This document shows positions 58,059-64,000 of a stretch of DNA of 64,000 nucleotides, piece after piece. The notes under the pieces were generated by a model that worked only from the letters and a program-made list of their open reading frames with translations, did no database searches and was not told where the DNA came from. The translations under genes and the position numbers were made by a program. Numbering within the stretch: the first letter of the stretch is position 1; every line of letters begins with the position of its first letter. The DNA comes from Hyparrhenia diplandra (lineage: Eukaryota > Streptophyta > Magnoliopsida > Poales > Poaceae), in the NCBI GenBank assembly GCA_015847255.1, contig JADLZK010002578.1, positions 1-64,000 of the forward strand, written 5' to 3'.

Positions 58059-59007
58059 CTACCTCCTCCCGGTATACAAGACGAGCGCGCGCGCAGCCCT
58101 CACGACGACGCCGGGGCCACCATATGGGCCCGCCGCAAGCGGCAAGGCAACTGCTCTTCGGGCGGCGCGGCGCGGGGTGGTGATTGGGGTCTGTGGAGCA
58201 CTAAACCTAGGACGGGACGGAGGAGGGAGGGGAACGGGCGAGCCGTGGACAAGGTCAAACAGGCCGGTGGAGGAGGGGTGGGGGAACGCGACGGCGGAGG
58301 TGAGGTGAAGGTGAGGGGCGACGAAGGGAGGACGGCGACTTTGTTTCGGCAGACGGACGCCAAAGCAGTGAGGCAAACGCTTGCGCGTGGGGGATTTCCG
58401 CCTTCCGTGTGGTGGTGGGGGGTGGTTGGTGCTGGGGGCGGCGGGGCTGCAGTCTGGAGACGGGCTGGAGTGGGGAGCATCTCGGGGCCCGCCTGTCTAC
58501 GACAGTGATGCTATTGCTGTGCTGCTAGGCTCCGTTTGAGGGTGGGCCCGCCTGTCATTGGGGGCAACGACAGGCTCGTCAGCGCTAGCGTTTTGTGGAT
58601 GAACTTTTAAAATTTCAAATAAAGCAGGTAAGAAATAGTCCTCATTCTAAATCTAGTGAAATGTCATGGTCTTTGAATTTGTCATATTTCTTCAGATTGA
58701 TTCAAAAACTAGAGTTTCTATTTTTTGAATACGTGTTTTTAATTTTTAAAAATTGCGTTTAGATGTGGTTGTACTTCGTCTCTAGAAAATTTCTAGGGAC
58801 CCTTTGAGTACAACCGGTTACTACAACTCATGTTGACCGGTGAAAAAGTAGGCTTTGGTGAGGACGTACGCCAACATGTCATGTTCACGAATCCTCCTTT
58901 TGAGTTTCTGCATCTTCAGTTAAGCACGAGACCTCTTTGTAAGACTGAATTCCACAAGTTTTTATTGGAAGTTAAATTGTTTTGGGGAATTTTACATCAA
59001 AAAAAAT
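58059..59007. other. Upstream of the FLY-like gene
   Basis: The first 450 bases are GC-rich and probably the promoter and 5' UTR of the minus-strand gene. A 222-codon plus-strand frame over it is an antisense chance frame. After about 58590 the sequence is AT-rich with no gene. Confidence 0.55.
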
Positions 59008-59079
59008 CTAGGATAGAAGGATTCGAACGTCAAGTAACAGGACCAAAAACCCGCTACCTTACCACTTGGCCACGCCCCA
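59008..59079 (-). pseudogene. Relic of an organelle-type tRNA-Gln(UUG)
   Basis: The minus strand begins TGGGGCGTGGCCAAGTGGTA, continues 'aaggtagcgggtttttggtc' and ends 'cgttcgaatccttct' plus 'atcctag'. This closely follows plastid trnQ-UUG: acceptor start, D-arm, TTG anticodon and T-loop. The anticodon loop has one extra T, and the acceptor 3' half (tatccta) pairs poorly with tggggcg, so it is probably not functional. It suggests a small transfer of organelle DNA to the nucleus. Confidence 0.7.
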
Positions 59080-59725
59080 TGTCATTTCATTTTATGAGTT
59101 GTGAATCCTGTTTGTTTGTATCCTTTGAGTAGCGACGCCCATAAGTAGCTATCAAGGAAATCAAGACAAAGGGGAAAACTAGTAGTCTCTCCTGTCGTGT
59201 AGGCAAAAATTTGTCTCCAAGAGAATCAATTTCTAGAGGTGAGTGTTCCTCGATTCACATTAATCTCTCTCATAGTCTAGGTTAATTAACACAACCTCTC
59301 TCTCCAAACAACACTACTTAATTAGGTTTTTTGGTAACTGAAAAGCTATTAAGGTTCAACAATTTAATGAGAGGTAGCACGGTCTTTTACCTTGCTAGAA
59401 ATTCATTTCTTTTAGAGATGAAGGGAGTACATAATAACTATATAAATGGTGTTAGAACCATCGTCCACAAATGAATGCAAGACATAGTTTTGTCTTTAGT
59501 CAAAAATTATTTTAGTTTGACTAAATTTATAGAAAATAGCATCAACATTTATTCCAAATAGATGTTATTTTTTTAGATATATTTTATTTAAGACTAGGCC
59601 AGAGTTGTATTCTTTTTGGGGTGAATATACTAACATCCCATAATAAGAGTCATTTTAGCCTTCCATAGTTGTTTCAAATTAATTTTTATTTTCACTTAAC
59701 AATACATTTTTCTCTTTTCCAATCT
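59080..59725. other. Intergenic with MITE debris
   Basis: No gene. 'tttagagatgaagggagtac' near 59410 and 'atagaaaatagcatcaacat' near 59530 are worn Stowaway-like pieces. Confidence 0.5.
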
Positions 59726-60284
59726 TGTCATGATCCGTAAGTGGGCCAGCCCGAGAGTGGCTAATTGGGCCAAACGCGACGGACGGGCCGGGAGGGGCGG
59801 GGGCGGGCTGGGGGGGGAGGCAGGCCCCCCCGTCGCCGCCTTCCTCTCCCCGTCACGAGTTCGAAGAGTTCGCCGTCTTCAAGTTAGGATTATCTTAGGT
59901 AATTTTGGTGTGCAGGGGGCTATCTCATCTATAAGGAGACCCTTATTAGGAAATAATAAAATAGGAAAATTGCTTGTAAAAGGTATTCGGTCGTATAAGG
60001 AAACCTTATAGAGATTGCTTAGATTACAAGTCCCACTAGTCGGGCTATATAAGCAAGACGCATATAATCTCCTAGGGGACAAGCAAGAAAATAAAAATAT
60101 CTCTTTGCCTTGACCCTCGAGCAGCCGCCCGCCCCGCCCTCGCTGCTACAAGCTTAGCTGCCGCCGCACGCCCTCCCGGCGCGGCCCTTGCCACCGCACC
60201 GGCCGTCACCACCATCATCATCCTCCTCCCCTCTCCCAACTCCAATCGACGTGTCAATTAGGCCCAATCTAGCGGAATCGGCCG
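59726..60284 (+). repeat. 5' LTR of copy 2
   Basis: About 559 bases with the shared 'cgggctatataagcaag' TATA region near 60045 and the closing 'gtgtcaattaggcccaatct'. Confidence 0.85.
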
Positions 60285-60319
60285 GTTGGTATCGGAGGCC
60301 GGGGCGATTCCCACCACCC

Positions 60320-61250
60320 ATGGCTTCCGAGATCAAGGAGTTCAACGGCGCTAAGGGCGCCTCGACGCCCATCGCTGGATCGCCCGGTGCCGGCGACATC
60401 GAGACTACCGCCTCGCCGGGATGGAATGCGTCTTCATCACGTCAAGGACCCCCGCGACGCATTTTACTACGCCGGAAGAGGCGACCCGCCGGGCCGCCGG
60501 CCGCGGCACGGGGCGCCTCCACCCCCAGCCGCCGCCCCCGGGCCGCCGGATTCCGGGTCGTGACTCGAGGCCCGCTATCCTCCGGCCCAGAGGAAGATGA
60601 TGGCGTTCCGGTGACGCTCGCCCGTCATCGGCGTCACCCTCACCGACATCGCGCCACCGCACCCCCTCCTTTCCACCGACACCGCAACCGTGCAGACGCC
60701 CGGGCAGAGACGGCGCCAACCGCGGCACCCGCCCTACCCCATGCTTCGGCACCGCCCGGCGTCACGATCGCGCCGCCACCCGCGGCATCACATACCCCTC
60801 GCTTCGCCACGCGCTCCATCCGGGGAGCAGACGGCAATCGCGACCCATCTACGGCCGCCGCCGGAACTCTTCTTCCGGGCCTTAACTCTGAGATCGCCCG
60901 GTACCGACCACGTGAGTTACGCCGCCTTCCACCTCGTTGGCATTGCCTTGATGCAGTACATGGATCCGCCCAAGACGAACTCTTCGATCAAGGGGACAAG
61001 TTCTCACCACCTACGCCATCACGGACCGCCCACCTACCTCGACACGAGGGCGCGGCGCCGCCGCCTCCCACGAGGAGGCAAGGCTCGAGCGACTACATCG
61101 TGCCTTGAGAGCTATGCACCACGTATGGAACTCGAGGGGCCGGCGCCACCGCGTCGAGCTCTTCGTGGAAGGCCCACGGAGACGCCGCAACATTTCGAAT
61201 GGTTCGAGCCTCGTTCGTTGGAGGAGGCCATTGACCTTGCCGCCGCCTAA
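60320..61250 (+). pseudogene. Gag remnant of LTR element copy 2
   Basis: Starts MASEIKEFNGAKGASTPIAG. Later pieces in changing frames: SYAAFHLVGIALMQYMDPP (near 60910) and FEWFEPRSLEEAIDLAAA (near 61195), the Gag capsid pattern seen in copy 1. Not translatable as one frame. Confidence 0.65.
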
Positions 61251-62262
61251 CGACGACGCGAGCCGAGCACGCCGCCAACAAGGATGCCGGACACCGCGCG
61301 TAGCTTGCCGGCCCGCGAACACCGGTGGCCTCGGCGGCGACATACAAGCTGCCTGTGTGACCCGCATGCGGGACAAGACGGCGTCTTCTTTGTTGCCATG
61401 GAAGACATCGAGGGGGCGGAAGAAGCAACATGATCAGCGGCGCAAGTGGGCACAACTACAAACAGGAGCTCGGGATCATCTCGAGCGCCATATTTTGGGA
61501 TCAAGCTGCACGGAATGGAGCCTCCGCTACGGCATTGTGAGGTACTTCCACCGCTACTACATCCCCGCCGGCCGAGCTTCTCGGGACTTCTGCTAGGGGA
61601 ATGCGTTCCGCACCCCGGCGTCGCGGTGGGCTTCCACCTCCCCAACGCCCGGGGAGAGCGGCGTTCGGCAAAAGCGTCCTTCTTCTCGGCGCCCGTGACG
61701 GTCGGTCGAGGGTGCCACCGTCCTCCTCTTTGGCGACAACGGCGAAGTCTTCTTCGTCGACAACATCACGGTTGGCGCCCGTGGACAAAGGAGAGATTTG
61801 GGACCCCCGTCGGCACACCAGCGATCTCCTCTCACGGTGCCTCCTCACCGACTTCACCTCGTCGCCGCCTACTTCGATTCGACGCGTCACTGCGAGGCAA
61901 CTCCATGCAAAGGTGAATGTGCAGAGCAACTACACCTACGCGTCTCTACGGCGACTCGCGAATGCTCGGCCGCCGGGCACCTCGGCACCTCGTCATGCAT
62001 CGCAGCATGCGCGGAACGCGTTCCCCGTGCAACCACCGCCGAGCTTCAAGTTAGCGCCTACTTGGCGGTTTCCACCTCGACTTCTCCTTCTCAGGCCGGA
62101 GGACTCAAGACCGCACGCGGCGGCGACAGCGACAAGTGCGGCCCTCTCATCCTCTACTTCGGGCACGGAATTGTCGCTTCCCGGACGACGTGCCTTTCGC
62201 CACCACTGTGTGGTGGGTTGGGCGGCACGTGGGCGGCGCCACCTCGTCGAACGGTGGGGAAA
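61251..62262 (+). other. Internal region of copy 2 with no retroviral motif
   Basis: Counterpart of 31391-32397, with 'RYGIVRYFHRYYIP' (near 61530) and 'KCGPLILYFGHG' (near 62140). The protein is not recognised. Confidence 0.5.
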
Positions 62263-62808
62263 TGTCATAATCGAGAGGTAGGCCGGCCGAGTGGCTAGTG
62301 GGCCAACGCGACGGCGGCCGGCCCGGGAGGGAGGGGGAGGCGGCCGAGGGGGAGGCCAGGGCCTGCTGCCGCCCGCCTTCCCTCTCCCGTGCGACTCCGA
62401 GTTAAAGCCGTCTTCAAGTTAGGATTATCTTAGGTAATTTTTGGTGTGCAAGGGGCTATCTCATCTATAAGGAAGACCCTTATTAGGAAATAATAAAATA
62501 GGAAATTGCTTGTAAAAGGTATTCGGTCGTATAAAGGAAACCTTATAGAGATTGCTTAGATTACAAGTCCCACTAGTCGGGCTATATAAGCAAGAGGCAT
62601 GTAATGTCTAGGGGACAAGCAAGAAAATAAAAAATATCTCTTTGCCTTGACCCTCGAGCGAGCCGCCCGCCCTGCCCTCGCGCTCGCGCGGCTACAAGCG
62701 CCCGCTTTGCAATGCCGCCCACACCTCCGTCACCACCATCATCATCCTCCTCCCCTCTCCCAACTCAATCGGACGTGTCAATTAGGCCCAATCTAGTAGG
62801 AATCGACA
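62263..62808 (+). repeat. 3' LTR of copy 2
   Basis: 546 bases, starts 'tgtcataatcgagaggtagg', ends '...ggaatcgaca'. TATA region near 62580. Confidence 0.85.
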
Positions 62809-63068
62809 AATACATTTCCATTTTTTTTTTGTGTACCATATCTTTTTTTTCACTCCTCTTAATTTTTATGTCACTAAAACGACGGATAATATGAGTTCGG
62901 GACGGAGAGAGTAGGGAGGAATCTCTCCTCGCCCATGCTTGCAAGTTGGGACTAGGTAAAACCTAAACTTGAAAATCGCTAAATTTTTAATGAGTCCATT
63001 ATTCTTTGAAATCTCATGATCGATTGCATTTGCCAATTGCTAGTAGCCTAATAGGCATATAGCGGTCT
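62809..63068. other. MITE debris and spacer
   Basis: About 62812-62914 ends in 'gggacggagagagtag', a worn MITE end. The rest is unassigned, perhaps 5' sequence of the next LINE. Confidence 0.4.
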
Positions 63069-64000
63069 GTGTGGATTATGCGACTAAAAGCGGCCGACGC
63101 CATGACGGTGTGCAAGAACCGTCTAGATTGTTTGTGGAACAACAACATGATCCCAACTTTAGTCTTTGTTGTCCTCTCGAGAAAATTTGGACATGTGAAT
63201 GCAAAGGTGCTCAAAAAAGCAAATGACTCTGGAATTATTGATAAGGCTAAAAGTCAACTTGGTGGGACTATGTCACATGGTAGATCAAGCAAGAGAGTAG
63301 CATCGGGCCGGACCAAGATTCTCTAAAAAAAGCGACCAAGTTGAAGGCTCGCTTTAATTTGGAATTCTCTTACGCCAAAGGTATTTACCCCCAACCTAGC
63401 ACCTTTGCTTTCCATGATGATTCATATTTAATTAAAACCACCGATGCTCTAGGGGTTCGGTTAGGAAATGATTCTTGTCAAGTTAGTAAATCAATTAATT
63501 TTTTAAGAGATTTAGAATGCCAACGTTTTTTTGAGAATAGGACTTGTTTGAATGTTCCAAAAGATGTAGCTGATGATGCCTCTACAATTTGCTCAAGATA
63601 ACAACATTGATTTAGAGGCTCTAAATTTAATTTGTTCGGAGGTAGTAGAGGCGGGTGATGGGGGCTGTGGACGCTAAGTGTCTCTTGTCTCCCGTCTTAC
63701 CTAGAACTAAATCAAAATCTAAAAGTACTAAAAAGAAAAAGAAGATTGTTAAAAAAAAAAAAAGATATACAAAATTAGTCTAAATGAAAGGAATATTTTG
63801 GAATTGCAATGAGTTTTCTTGATTATAAAAATATAGATTTTTGTCGAGTTAACAAAAAAAAAAAATCTAGATTTCATTGCCTTATCGGAAACCGGTAGAG
63901 CCAACTTTTCGCGGGCCACATTGAATAATATCTGTGTGAGAGCGAGATTATTTGTGGTAATCGTATGGCTCCACGAGGTCGATCCGGTGGTATGTTACTA
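63069..64000 (+). mobile_element. 5' part of LINE C, cut by the window end
   Basis: ORF1-like frames at 63069-63326 (ends GGTMSHGRSSKRVASGRTK) and 63341-63601 (TDALGVRLGNDSCQVSKSIN, then FLRDLECQRFF) resemble the C-terminal part of grass LINE first proteins. From about 63795 the start of the endonuclease appears, in broken frames: FWNCNEF, then DFIALSETGRANFSRATLNN and later 'APRGRSGGMLL'. These are the conserved endonuclease Glu motif (SETGR) and the HGRSGG-type motif. The element continues past the window. Confidence 0.75.

Larger units (their letters stand above)
59726..62808 (+). mobile_element. Non-autonomous LTR retrotransposon, copy 2
   Basis: Same family and orientation as 29759-35298 but without the nested insertion. 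LTRs 59726-60284 and 62263-62808 start TGTCAT; the 3' one ends GGAATCGACA. Primer-binding site 'tggtatcggaggccgg' at about 60287; polypurine tract 'cggtggggaaa' just before 62263. The flanking bases (aatct / aatac) are only partly alike. No reverse transcriptase or integrase motif found. Confidence 0.85.

Noticed and set aside
57840..58508. 222-codon plus-strand frame, Gly/Arg-rich
   Set aside because: It overlaps the first exon and promoter of the FLY-like gene in antisense and has low-complexity content only.
59008..59079. Functional nuclear tRNA gene
   Set aside because: The extra base in the anticodon loop and weak acceptor pairing argue against function.
1..64000. CRISPR arrays, operons, bacterial-type promoters or attachment sites
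   Set aside because: The window is plant nuclear DNA and no regularly spaced short repeats of that type were seen.

Overview
This window looks like nuclear DNA of a grass, most likely rice (Oryza). It has split genes with GT-AG introns, GC-rich first exons, many Stowaway-like and other MITEs, Ty3-type LTR retrotransposons, LINEs, and plant-specific gene families. I could run no database search, so all family names come from reading motifs.

Layout. (1) 0-2.8 kb: MITE fragments and a duplicated non-coding segment. (2) 2.8-16.9 kb, plus strand: a gene of about 30 exons for an SRS2-like UvrD/Rep superfamily 1 DNA helicase, with a LINE fragment, a Stowaway-like MITE and tandem duplications in its introns, and one degenerate duplicated exon. 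(3) 17.2-22.4 kb: MITEs, a truncated copy of a type III polyketide synthase gene, then the near full-length intronless synthase (minus). (4) 23.8-27.1 kb: two solitary LTR-like elements. (5) 27.3-28.8 kb: a family 1 glycosyltransferase (minus). (6) 29.8-35.3 kb: a non-autonomous LTR retrotransposon with another LTR-like element nested in its 3' LTR. (7) 36.5-41.6 kb: a LINE carrying a second LINE inside it. (8) 42.4-44.4 kb, plus strand: a small single-C2-domain protein of the CAR/GAP1 type. (9) 45.4-50.3 kb (minus): an RLP4-like malectin-LRR receptor-like protein without kinase. (10) 52.1-58.1 kb (minus): a FLY/Tul1-type multipass RING-H2 E3 ligase. (11) 59.0-64.0 kb: an organelle-type tRNA-Gln relic, a second copy of the non-autonomous LTR element, and the 5' part of a LINE cut by the window end.

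The genes do not form an operon-like unit. The one plausible functional pairing is the polyketide synthase with the glycosyltransferase, both minus strand and about 5 kb apart. The RLP4-like and FLY-like genes both belong to families linked to the cell surface or cell wall, but nothing here shows that they act together.

A striking property of the whole window is that all six protein genes need one or more single-base corrections, mostly in short homopolymers, to keep the frame that the conserved motifs demand. Exon-length arithmetic supports this at most sites. I read most of these as sequence errors from an unpolished assembly rather than six independent pseudogenes. The duplicated helicase exon and the truncated synthase copy are structural changes that such errors cannot explain.
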